From Nephromyces sp. MM_2019 (Eukaryota > Apicomplexa > Aconoidasida > Nephromycida), in NCBI GenBank assembly GCA_015657535.1, contig JADHZB010001540.1, forward strand, positions 1 to 64,000: DNA of 64,000 bases. Direction: 5' to 3'. Under the pieces are notes generated by a model. The model was given only the letters and a program-made list of their open reading frames with translations, did not search any database and was not told the DNA's origin. Below, piece after piece: positions 35,001 through 47,000 of this stretch; the first letter of the stretch is position 1; every line of letters starts with the position of its first letter. A program made the translations under genes and the position numbers.

Positions 35001-36030
35001 AAGTCTTGAACGTATGTAGATCTTTACTAGGCCTTAAAGCATCCACACTGTGAGCGTACGCGCAATTTTTAAGGGGGCAGACTTGCCCTTTTTTAGAGTA
35101 TTCACATAGCTTAGTATTTTTCAAGTCTGGCAACGGTCTCAATTCATCCTGAGAAGTTTAATTGTGTATAAAATGGAAATTCTAAGAAAACCGAATTTAA
35201 AGTTGAAATTGTCCTTTTTTAGCATAATCAAATGATCTTATTTGGCTCAAACACGAATTTGGCCATGCTTCATGCGAGAAACACTACATTTCCATTCTCT
35301 CACACAATTAGCAGCGGTAGATACCAACCAAAGGTTTTCATTTCTCCTCTCAAATAACCTATTTTATTTTTTTTCTAGCCTTTTCTAAGTAAAAATTAAG
35401 TGCTATATGCGTTTACTAACAAATTCAAAGTTAAATATCCTAGCGTATGCATGTGTGTTGCTGCATTGACTCCTGTTGAGAACATACTAGGCACTTTTTT
35501 TACAGTCTAAAAATTAGTCTCCAGAATTATCTAGATAATCCTAATTTCTGAGATATGAATAAATTTTGTCCTAAATAAAAACTCAAGCACATTATTGAAA
35601 CAAGAAAGAAGCAAGAGTTACAACTTAATGCAATAACCTGAAGCATGCTCAACTTATTTAAAGTTTGATAAAGGCATTTATTTTAATCAGAATTAGCTCA
35701 AAAAAAAAAGGTGCATTTTTTTGCAATTTAATATCATAAAGATACCTCAGAGTGAGCAAATGTACAAGCAAATCCGTTATGGCATTTTCCTTTACAGTGG
35801 AATGGGCAGAGCTTTGTTTTGGAAAACTGCTGCTTAACACATGTGCTTATAACTGCGTTGGAATTTTTTGAAATAAGTTCGTTCCTTTGACTTTGAAAAT
35901 TTGCTGATATGTTGCTGTTCTGTAAAAGCATTGCAGATGCTACTGAAGAGGCCTCATTCTCTACTGATAGAACATCGTATGCTGCTTTCATAGTTTGAGG
36001 CAAGCAGTACTGAAGACTCCACATTGCCAT
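32022..36030 (-). CDS. Triple CCCH zinc-finger protein, about 964 aa
   Basis: Exons 36030-35746 (ATG), 35148-34949, 34604-32218 and a proposed terminal exon 32044-32022 (TGA). Finger 1 (residues 75-93) is C-x7-C-x5-C-x3-H, finger 2 (110-128) C-x8-C-x4-C-x3-H, finger 3 (147-165) C-x7-C-x5-C-x3-H. The linker DELRPLPDLKNTKLC and the (F/Y)AH endings are typical of RNA-binding CCCH arrays found in alveolates and plants. Intron 1 falls between fingers 1 and 2. Intron 2 splits the Arg codon inside finger 3, and the next exon begins with FAHGSREIREK, which confirms the join. The remaining 790 residues are Asn/Ser-rich without a recognised domain. The GTAAGT donor at 32217 and a CTAAC branch-like site before the CAG at 32045 support the short last exon; without it the frame would read on for 19 codons. 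A role in mRNA binding is inferred from the family. Confidence 0.85.
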
Positions 36031-39000
36031 GATAATGCTCCAATCTAAGATATTTTAGGGGGGATTACTTCGACTCTAAATGTGTCGTATAAGCAAAAAA
36101 GCTTGAAAAATGGGGCTAAATAAGCTTCTAACAAATTTAAATTCGGAAGTTTAACGTCCAAGTGTCTGCCCTTCCTTTTGGCGCTTGTATTTTATGTTAT
36201 CAAAAATATAACATGTCTACAGAGCGCTACATTCTATGGTTTCCTTCTACCTGTTACTAAGACAAATTTTTTTACTATATGGCATGCAATGGTGATAAAA
36301 GTAAAGCTTTAATCTACAGCCTCTAAAATCTTTGTCTTGTGGTATTTTATATAATTCATTTGATGCACAAAAAATGGACTATAACCCATTTAGAAAATCG
36401 TAATTTTTGCTCAAGTAGCTTTTAAAATTATTATCGAATAAATTTTTCTAACTAATTTTTTGTACTAGTATACCAATATATAATTCAAAGGAAAATACGC
36501 CAAAACAGAAATAAGTAGATCTGCACTATAAAACAAAGTAATGTTGCATTCATGCAATAAAATAAACTGGGAAATTAAAACTTTGTAGTTTTTTAAGGTT
36601 CATAATATTTTAAACAAGTTATAAAGGTTTTTAGCATTAAAAATGATACCAGCACTTTTTACATTTTTAAGCGTTAATTCATAAAAAAAGCATCATGTAA
36701 CCCCATAGTGCATGTGAACTCCTCAACAAAATTATAGCACTAATTTCGATAGCTATTCAGAAAAGTGCTGAGCTTGAAATAGTTTTCAGCATAAAAATAA
36801 GACCTCGCAAACTACGCAGCAATTTTTTACACCAAGTAAAAATAATTATATGTACATCAAACTGGGGCAAAAAATTCAAATTAAAAAGTGCAATGCTAGC
36901 ATAAAAATAGCAGGAATTGCATTAAAATTAGTAGCTATATTTTTAGAATTTTCAAATATGAATAAATTGCAATATTTTTAATAAATGAAAAAAAAGTGCT
37001 TTTATTTTAGCATTTCTTTATTAATAGCTTGTTATAAGCACTTGCAATATGTAATTGCATTTTTTGCTTTTTTGAATAAAATAGATTTTTTACGCGTAAC
37101 CAAAGCCTTAGGGCTTTCAAATGAGACTCCATGTATTATGCTTTTTTAAGTCTTGCATTTGATGGAAAAAATACTACGCATTAAATCTATGCAATATATT
37201 TTGTTACGCTAATCTTGAGCTAAGGATAAAATACCAGAGATCTCTAAAAGACAGGCATAAAATGGAGGCCAAGAACCACTATTAATAAGAAAGCCCGCTT
37301 TATAACATCAAAGTGTTAATACTTTCTATATCCAATTTATTTCATCCATGCTTTAGCTTTCTAGCAGCGCAGGAGCAGCAAAAAATGCATATGTGAAAAT
37401 AGCTAAATTATTTGAAGCATTTGCTGCTGCAAAATTTTGCGCTTTAATCTTAAAATTATTTGAAGTGTAATTAATGTAAAATCACTGCATAATTTTTTTA
37501 GGACATTTTTTTACCGTCAAAACATATAACGAGTTAAAAATTTTAACTCTGCTTTAAAATTATGTTGGTTTTGAAGCCAAAAAAAATATAGAATATTAAA
37601 AATATTGATAAAGGAGCATGGGATATCAAATAAATAGTCAGTTTAATCTGCTAAACGCACTGTATATGCCTAAAAATGCGCTTGTTAAAAATTTTTACTT
37701 TCCACCAATAGAATCCCAACTCACAACAAAAGAATCAACTTAAAATATGCGCAAACTTAAAAAGCCATGATACAATTTTTTAAAATACTTAGTATTTTAA
37801 GTTTAACAAGCTGTGATATAACGGATGATAAAGCTATAGCAATATTTTATCTCTTAGTTTTATGTAAGAAGACGCAAATAGGTTTATACAAATGCATTTA
37901 CAAAAAAATATGAGTTTAATACTCTCATCAAAAGTTTTCGTATCAAATATCCCACTACGTATAAACAACAAAATTAAGAGCCACCAGAAAAATTGCACAA
38001 TTACTTATACCATTAGATAGTGCCCTAAGTATTACCCTAGTTTAAAAAATAGTAACTGCAACTATTTTGTATTTAAAGGTCCGTAATAATCTTAATCGGC
38101 TTTTGGAAAAGATTTACATTTAACTATAGTTTTTTCATCTTTAAGCAAGTCACATTTATCGTTGCTATGCTTTGCGTATTAAATCGTAAAATTCTAAGTG
38201 GCACCTGCAATGAATTCTTTAAATTAGTTAAATTTCATGAGCTAAGAATCGAAGAGTACTATTTCAAATACAGTAAGTTCTATTGGTAGTCAAGGCGACT
38301 AATTCCGGTCGCTGTAATGCAGCTATAATTCGAAACCAATATCCTCCGGAATAAGCTTTCTTTGGTTAAATTATTCACCTGACATACAAAAATTATTTGT
38401 ATAACAAACTATCCGTAAAGTATGGTAGAGGACTAACCAAAGTTTTTTCCCGAAAATAGAATTATAAACCCATACTTTATAAATTTGAATATTAGTCTTA
38501 TAATTCATAAATTATCAAAATAATGCAGTGCCCTACTAATTTTTTGGATTATGTGCTTGTCCAGATGATATTTATATCGATTATTGATAAATTCAATACC
38601 AGCATGCTAAGCAATATAATATTGTGATAAACCCAATATGCCACTATAGATAAAAACCATTAATGAATTGTACATGATAATACTATTTGTGTATTGCGTG
38701 AGTGGGCACCTAATGATTATATAGATTGCTTAAGCTCCTGTGAAAAGGATGACTTAATATATATAATAATAATAAAAATTGTGTCTATAGAAAAACTGGG
38801 TTTCTGGTAACCTTCCACACTAAAAGTAAATGAAAGATGTATCCGATATCTTCTTGCCAGTTGGATTAACGCATTAGAATCAATAAATATGGAATTAATT
38901 TAAAGATGTTCGACCCCATTTCAAATAATAGCAGCACTGCATATACTATTTAATGCTTGAGAATTTCATCACTAAAATTTTATTTTTACAGCTATGAACG

Positions 39001-39319
39001 TACTATGCGACTCTTTTTGAGGCATTAATAAATTGCTACATTAGTTACAGCAAGAATCACTACCATTGACGTACAAATATTCAATGCGAATTAGAAAACC
39101 TTATCTACAATAAAAGCAATGCTGTAACATAGGTTGAATATGTGTTTCAACTTGTTACTTATTAGATATCCTCACCCAGAATACTCATCCTTGAGAAGGG
39201 ATATTTTGAACGTCTATGTGCCTAAAAATAGAATAATGAATTTATCGACATTTATGGTTCGAATTTGAGGTGGACCTACAAATTTTTATGTAACCCCTTA
39301 TCATGTAAACTTCTTAGAA
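36031..39319. other. AT-rich 3.3 kb spacer, nothing supported
   Basis: Very AT-rich, rich in A- and T-runs, with no frame longer than about 50 codons and no exon that I could join to a neighbour. Undetected short-exon genes remain possible. Confidence 0.45.
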
Positions 39320-39599
39320 CTATATATCTTCTTCAGCTTGAATTTGCTGAGCCATTTCGTATTTTGCTACGTTGCTACTAGTGGGATCAATTTTGCATAT
39401 ACCTTTATTAATGCTTGCCAGTAAAAAATCATTTTTGCAGCCATCTGCGTACCATCAAAAGCTGAAGAAGATGTTGAAATAGGTGAGCTTGTGGCCCTAT
39501 AGTTGTTCACTAGTAGCCATTGCCCTATGAATTTTTTCATTAAGTTACAGAAACGCGCAAGCATTTTGAAATATTCATTAACTTTGAAAATATTTGTCC
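39320..39599 (-). CDS. Last two exons of an unidentified gene
   Basis: Exon 39599-39403 reads through a helix-like segment (VNEYFKMLARFCNLMKKFIG), then a Ser-rich stretch (SSPISTSSSAFDG), then MIFYWQALIK. It ends in a good donor AAG|GTATAT. A 56-nt intron, the same size class as the 55-nt intron at 16035-16089, leads to the acceptor GGCTCAG and a last exon 39346-39320 coding QIQAEEDI and a TAG stop, in phase. The upstream acceptor (CTAATTTAG) is weak and the 5' exons were not found. Family not recognised. Confidence 0.35.
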
Positions 39600-42500
39600 C
39601 TAAATTAGCGGTTAATTTCACATGTCATATATCACGAATAGGTCGAAAAAATTTTTGCAAGAATGCTCCTATTTAATAAAAATATGCTTCAATTTTGAGA
39701 CTGAGCTCAACAGTACTCAAATGATAAAATTTTTATCTCGCTTAAAGTTGTCCTCACGCTTAATCGAGATGAGAGACATGACGGGGCAAGTATCGTTAGG
39801 GTGCTGTGCAAGTGGAGCTTGGAGGATGTGGGACGAGGTCTCGCATGCCAGGTCTAACTCAGCCTAGCGATTACTATCATAGCAAGCGAATAAATCGCAG
39901 TTGCAACGGCAGTGCAATAGACCTCCATGAGTGAAATTTATATCGGGGAATTAGCGAAATTCGGTGTCCTTATTGAGTTTAAACTAGCATGTGAGTTGAG
40001 AATATGCTAACTGGCAGTTAAATTGTTCAAATTGGTGTCTGTGGTTACGTTATAAGCAATATCTGTAAAAAAAAATTCGGCATGACCATCAGTTGATGGA
40101 TTAACAAAGGAACATGCCCATAAGGCTCATTTGGAATTATGCAAAAAAGTCTTACCCCCTGGAATTAAATATGAAGTAATTATTTCTTGCAAAAAGTTCG
40201 GTAGACAATGAAAAACTTTTTTTTTAAATATATATACAAGGAAGATTAGGTAGTGATCAGCAGAGTTGGTTAATTGGCGCTTCGCTAATTGAATGCAAGG
40301 GCACGTTTCCCTTTGTAAGGTCTATTTATGTTACCAAATTTCTAAAATTGGCGAGAGAATCCGAGCATGTATATGCCATTGGATGTATTTTGACTTATGT
40401 GTTAAACTATGAATGATTTACCAGCTTTAGTTTTTTCTTTTAGTTACTCAGCTTCCTTCATTTCTAAAATTGGTTAATAGTTTTGCACAAGTGATTTGCT
40501 GCAAATTATCTGCGGGCACACAAGTATCTGCACTCCTTAATATTGTGGGTAGCTCGTCTCTTCAAAAAATATCACCCAATGATATGCTAGGCTGCCGTTC
40601 TACTTCTGCTGCCTTTTTATGACTGGCTATAGTTTCACTCTAGGTAAATCCTAGTTTTATAATGCGAATTCTTTCCATATATCATTCTATACTGCTTGCA
40701 GTTGTTTCAGCTTTTTCTTAACAAGTGAAATTTTACAACAGTTTTTTATCTTCTTGTCTAGTGTTAAGCCCTAACTATGAAAAAATAAATAGGCGCTTCA
40801 TGCCATGGAAGTATAGCAACTTAAAAATAAATATTATTTACGTCTATTTGCGTAGCCGCTGCACGAATTATGAGATACAAACTTAATTGGGTTAAAAATT
40901 TCAATGTCAATCAATACTCGCTTAAAAATACTTAAGCTTCTGTCTATAAAAAGTGCAAAAATCAATCTTTTATATGGTATAGTTGCTCGTGAAATATGGG
41001 GACTAATTCATTCAAACGCGCAAGGCGTGTTTGTGCTGCCATTATTTTTTCGAGCTATAACTGGCTGCCACAATCGTGTGATCTATGAAATATCTAGCTA
41101 GTGATGACGCTACTGCTTTAGGTTCCAATGTATTTTTGTGGGTTATAGCAACAGTAGCCCTATATGAAAATTGTCACCACGCTAACATTAGTTAGAAATA
41201 TCGTGAATATTCGTGCCGAATAATTTTCAAAAATGTATGCCAGATATATATGTCAGGTTACTATTTTTGATGAAAAACAGCTGGCGTATGGATAAATGAA
41301 AAAAGCACATCAAACCAGTCACCTCTAACATTCTACCGCTTCGTGAAGCTTAAATTAGGATTTCACGTGGATAAAAGTTCTTCTGTGTTCATGGGATTAT
41401 AAAATGTGGAAATATATGCACGATATACGGCTTAAGCTAGTATTCTCAATATTAATGGAATCATTTCAGGTGCTTTCGTATCTATCATATATACGATGTC
41501 ACCAAATCAAAGTGCCGCGTGTTGGGACACCATGTCTTCGAAGTACACTATTTTTACTCTTCTTATATATATTTATAAAAATGCTAAGGATGGATTAGTA
41601 GGTCACTTATTGCAAGAATATAGAATGAATAAAACCTTCCTATTTTTTAAACAGCAATAAAGAAAGTCGCAGTAACTAAAGACCTTTCTTAATCTACTGT
41701 GTATATTCGAATTTTTTAACGGATAATTTTGAAGCCTATAAATGGTTAATGGGCTCCATCCGTAGAATGGATTTAGGTGTTTCTTCTGTGAGCTTTGATG
41801 TGAGATGTACTTTAACACTGTAGACAAATGTTATACCAGGATGGCAGGTAAAAACTCATTCCGGAACCCCATCTATTGCAGCATGACTACAAGCATCTCT
41901 ATTAGCTGAAATATTTGTACTCACTTTCTTTGTCTTAGAATACTGTTAGACAACGATAAGCTCCTAAAATGCAAATTTACACTAGATTTTTACTATGATA
42001 TGAATATAGCGCACAGCATAATTGATTTATAATAAATTTTAAAGCCACTAGATTGCGCTGCTAGTTATTTCGTGAAAGTCAAGACAGGACGGTACCCCAG
42101 GATATTATTCGCGCTATTTGCTAAGCCTTTGTCTGTTATACTATTTCCCTTTTGCCTTGACTTGCTGCAGGGACTACTTTTAGCATTCGGCTTTACACTG
42201 TCTTCATTAGTCAAGGGTTGCTTCATTCCCCTATACCAGCAAACTTTGAACTAGGCTGGCTTGACGGCTATGTCTTATGACCATGCTAGCAAGGTAATGG
42301 GCATGCGCCTACACTCAGACACTGAGGGAATTACCTGTCGCTAATAATTCGCGCGCCTACTAGCATCCACTAGCCATTTTTCCAAGCTTTGGAATTGTAA
42401 GCCAGCCGTAGCCCGCTAAGGCCAGTATTTGGTAGTAATATGCTCCGCGCGGGGTATTCAACGCTTAGTGGTTTCATCAATTCCATCTAACTAGGAAGAA

Positions 42501-44099
42501 AGATTTCGCGTACGCCCAAATGATATTGTTGGGACTACAGGTCCTGGGCTATGAGAACCTTGCTTAATAGAAGAGGCTTTTGCCACTTGATTATTAATAT
42601 AGAAGTATTGGCGCTTTCATTCGAGCACGATTTTGTAGCTAGGCTTTCAGTTAGTTTTGCACTTTGTGCACTCTGGACTGCAAATATCCTAGGGACCGCT
42701 TACGTTGATGAGCATTAGATGCGACTGGCTCGCAATGTAGCATCATTGTTTACGCTTACTGTGCACAGTAGCAGCAACGATAGGTAGGATAGCTTGGGTG
42801 CAGCGCTAATACACTGGAAATGGCGTTTGTAAGCGAGCTGTAAGTTGAGTAGTTAAAGCAGCGTCCTTTCTAACTTTTTAGGGGTGGGTATCCTCTAGGA
42901 AGCAAGTTTAGGTTTACCATTTTAATAAGTGAGAAAATTAAGCTGGCTAACAAAAGCGAAAGGCAGCTGCAATATAGCTACTTTTTATTAGTCACAATGT
43001 ATTAGCACCAAAAAAGAGCCTGTCTTTTAGAGCATTACTTACGCACTAAGGAGATTTGCATACGCATGTTCTATTATTTCGCGTTGCTGTTCTCAAAAAA
43101 CCTCTTGAGAGCTTCTATAAGGGCAAGACTCAGCTACGCTGAAATCGAAAAAAAATGAATTTACCAGGCGCTAATTTTAGCTGCCCTTCAAGGTATCTGT
43201 GGCTGGCTCACTACCGTAAATGTGTATCCTTCCCTGCTCTGTTATGACTTTGTGCATTTTGAGCACACAGGGTACGTACACATTTTAGGCCAAGCTTAAT
43301 ATACAAATTTCTCAGAAATGAGCAATATTTTATTCTGGCTCAAATTATTTGCACCGAATTATTTACCGATGTTTTTGGGATTTTTTCCGATGACAGTACA
43401 ATTTCTTGGAGGCTGACTTAGTAGCTATTAAACTTATAACATTCATAAAATAAATCTGATAGAACCTAAATCTGGATCAGGAAAGGCAGTTTGCTGCACT
43501 GCACTAAAACACCTCTCATAATTTTGAAATTAATGATATGCGGAGTTCTAATTTCTAAATACAAAAATCTATCTTAGGTGTAGATTTTCATTAAATTTTC
43601 TTGAACTAGGAAAAGTTGAGAACAAAAATTGCTCCCTAGCAGGTGCTGTTAAAAGCGTTCCGTCTTTTGAAGCTACCCAGCTTTTCAGCCTCCCACGTAA
43701 ACGTACTTTTTCTTAATGATAAATATGTGCTCTAAGCCTTTTTCTTGACATTATTGTGCATCTAGCATTAGCTGTGATTTATATAGGGCGATTTACTATA
43801 TATAAATTTCCAGCATGCCTGCATCCATATTTTATAGTTAGAATAATACAGCGATGGCCGTGTTAGCAACCAAAAAGAAATTGTTTTTGCCCAGCTGTTT
43901 GATATAATTTTCAAGGAAGGGAATATTTTGAATTTCTATATTGAGTTTATTGCAAATTAAAAAATATTAAAGAATAATTCGGCTAGGGCTATGCGTATGA
44001 AGTATATGGTAAATATTCATAAATATATTGTTTCTCTACTGCCTAATAAGCCAATGCTTTTGCGTACTTCTGAAAATAAGTAAAGCAAGCACATTACGC
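39600..44099. other. 4.5 kb stretch without a supported gene
   Basis: AT-rich overall with a less AT-rich island near 42.0-42.9 kb. The island contains a 60-codon hydrophobic frame (42072-42254, + strand) beginning at GTG with no other support. Upstream exons of the gene ending at 39320 may lie here. No tRNA-like or repeat structure seen. Confidence 0.4.
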
Positions 44100-47000
44100 T
44101 TAATTATATATACTTTTAATCCAAAGAAGGTACCTATTGGTATCATATATACTGCCTTCTTCTTGATTAAGGCAGAGTAGCAAAACAGTTTTAGATTCAC
44201 CCTCAAAGCTATTATTTAGTAGCTTTATCAGTCCATCCTCATAAAGCTGCGGGGCTATTTCCAAATTTTTTGTGTTTTTACCTAGCTTGTCCAATTTTTC
44301 TTGGTTGATGAATGCTGCAATTTCAATAAAACAAGTTGGATTTATTAAAGCAGGTTTGAAAGTTTTTTGGGCTTAATCAAATAAAGATTTTAAAAAAATT
44401 ACTCTGCGAAAAAATACTATCCTGAATACTATAATTAGAACTTTATCGGCAAATTTGAGATGCAATACAGGCAGCTACAATACTAATCAAAAATTCATAT
44501 TTTAGCATTTTTGTTTCAATTGGTTTCAATTAAATGCCTTCAAGCTCGCACTATACAAAAATTGATGGAATTTCAAAAAGTATGCTTAAGCAGTCAACTT
44601 TTATGCATATTGAGTGTGCCATACTTCCAAACATAAATAGTTTAGGGAGACTTTCAGTAAGCATATTTGTCCTTCTTGTCATGAAAATATGCATGCGTAT
44701 ATTTTTTAATAACTTAAACTTTAACTTAAATAAAAAAGCAAGTCTTAACGCTGTGTAAAACACTTAAATTAAATATTTTTGTAGCTATGGCTGCAAGCAT
44801 TAAAATATATAAGGGAAAAAGTATAATTTATAGTCCCAATACGCCTTGCTCGTAAAAAAAAAAGACAAAAATATAATTTAAAAAAAGATACCCAAGGTAA
44901 TCATAATACATATATATATATAAAGGAGGCTCAAAATTTATGCGCCTATTATTATTTTGGGTGGTCTTGCACTAACTTAAAAAACACCATATTAATTACT
45001 ATCATGAAGAGAAGAATTTACCTTTGACTATTACTGCTAAATTCTTTAGAGTAGTAGACTTCATACTGTTTGAGCCTATTAAATACTCGAAGCAATCAAG
45101 CTCATTCATTTCACACCGCCCAAAGCTTTTTGGTTTGTTCATAAGGGACTCGTGTTCGTTGTTGGCAGAATTTGTAATAAGGTTAATTTCTGGTTCAATT
45201 TCGCTCGGAATTTCGACAAAATAGAGTTTTGACGATGTGTATGTGTAAGTGCTCTGATCAAGCATCTGTATATGTTTTTAAAGTAAATAAAAAAATAAAA
45301 GTGAATCATTGAATAAGTGGTTTTTTTCACTATCAATTTTTTTGAAATTTACAACAATAAAAAACTTACATCATCAAAAGAAAATGAAAACACTTTCGGT
45401 TAATCTTAAGAGCATTTTTTTGTGATAAAAGATTAAATAGTTCATATTGGTATAAAATCGCTTCTTTATAAAAAAAGTTTCCACTAATGAAATAGAATTT
45501 ATAAAACTTTTTACTTCTATTTGGATTTGAAAAACCAGACTGCCAATCTCCGTGGAAAAAAACTCTTCGTATTCTAACGCCTGTTTTATCAAATTGGCAA
45601 TTTCTAAAGAGGATCCCACTTCAAATCTGGTGGCGTTCAAAACCTCCACTTTTCCTACTCGAAAAATTTTTTAGGAAAAAAGCTTATGGGTATCGAATTA
45701 ATTTATCAACTAAATACTAAAAGTAGTAATTTATGAATAAGTGACGAAACTATATTTTTAAGTTTGCAAAGTGTAGTATAGAAGGTATTAAATGCAGGAA
45801 AAATACTTTTTTCGATATATTTATGCACAAAATAAAAAATTTTCCCGTAGAAATACTTTCATATACGATTTGCAGGTAAATAAAACAAAATTATTACATT
45901 AAATGTAGGAAAAATACCTGTCGTGACATCTTTTTGTAAGAAGAGCTCAGGCTGCTTTTTGTTTGAGTTTGGATGGAGTAGTAGAAGTAATAAATCGGTG
46001 ATACTGGTATCTAAAAACTTGAAGATACTTATGTAGGTTCTGTAAGTGAACTTGTCATTATTATTTGCTGCAATAGCTGATAGCTTCAAAAAAATGTAAT
46101 CTACAGCTTTTGGAGCTATTCCAGGCGCAAGTTCTGGGTTACCCGTATAACTAAATTGGTCTTTGATTCCAGAAAAAAACAAAACTGAGCTTTTTCCGCT
46201 TTTTTTAGGCCCTAGGGCTAAAAAGCACCTGATTGTAATTTTTCGGTAACAATTTACTATTAAAAATTTTTGCTTACTAAGCAGCTATCTATATTTTTTA
46301 GACTTTTATATAAGAGCTTCTGTTATAAAAAGTAATATCCCTTTACGAGGAAATTTCCTGATTTTGTATATGCTATAGGATTAGGATTTTAGCCCAATTT
46401 TTGGACTGCAGTGCACTAAAGTTTATAAAGGATTTCAAACTGTAGAATTTTGCCCCTTAACATAAAATTTTTAACAAATAATTTTTTAAAGATAAATAGA
46501 GTAGGTTGATCTGAAAATTATACTTACAAATTTTTTCCTTCGAAAAGTTTGCTTAACAGAGATTGTATGCTTTCAAATACAATGTCAGAGTTGCTGCTTT
46601 CGTGAAAAACTCGATGAAATGAGTGCTTTTCATATTCTTCCAAATTTGCACCATCCTGAAGTAAAACTGTTTGTTTTATATCCAATGTGGATGCAAAAGT
46701 CTTATTTTTTGGAATTTTGGAAACTAGTAAGGTGCAGTCATCCGCAACCGAAAACCGTCCTATAGGAGAGATATCCGTCTAGAAGTTAATAAAAAGACAA
46801 GATTTGCGTTATTTTTTAAGTAAAGGAAAACAACAAAAGGGGCAAAACTCAAAAAATTTTATCCAATATGGCCTAAAAAAAAGTGTACATACACTTCATT
46901 TTTTAATTGAAGCAAAAAAAAATAAAAGCATTCCTTCTTTCACTGAAAGTTTTTTTAGATTTGGAACATTTTTTGCTCATTTATAAACAAAATTCTAGCA

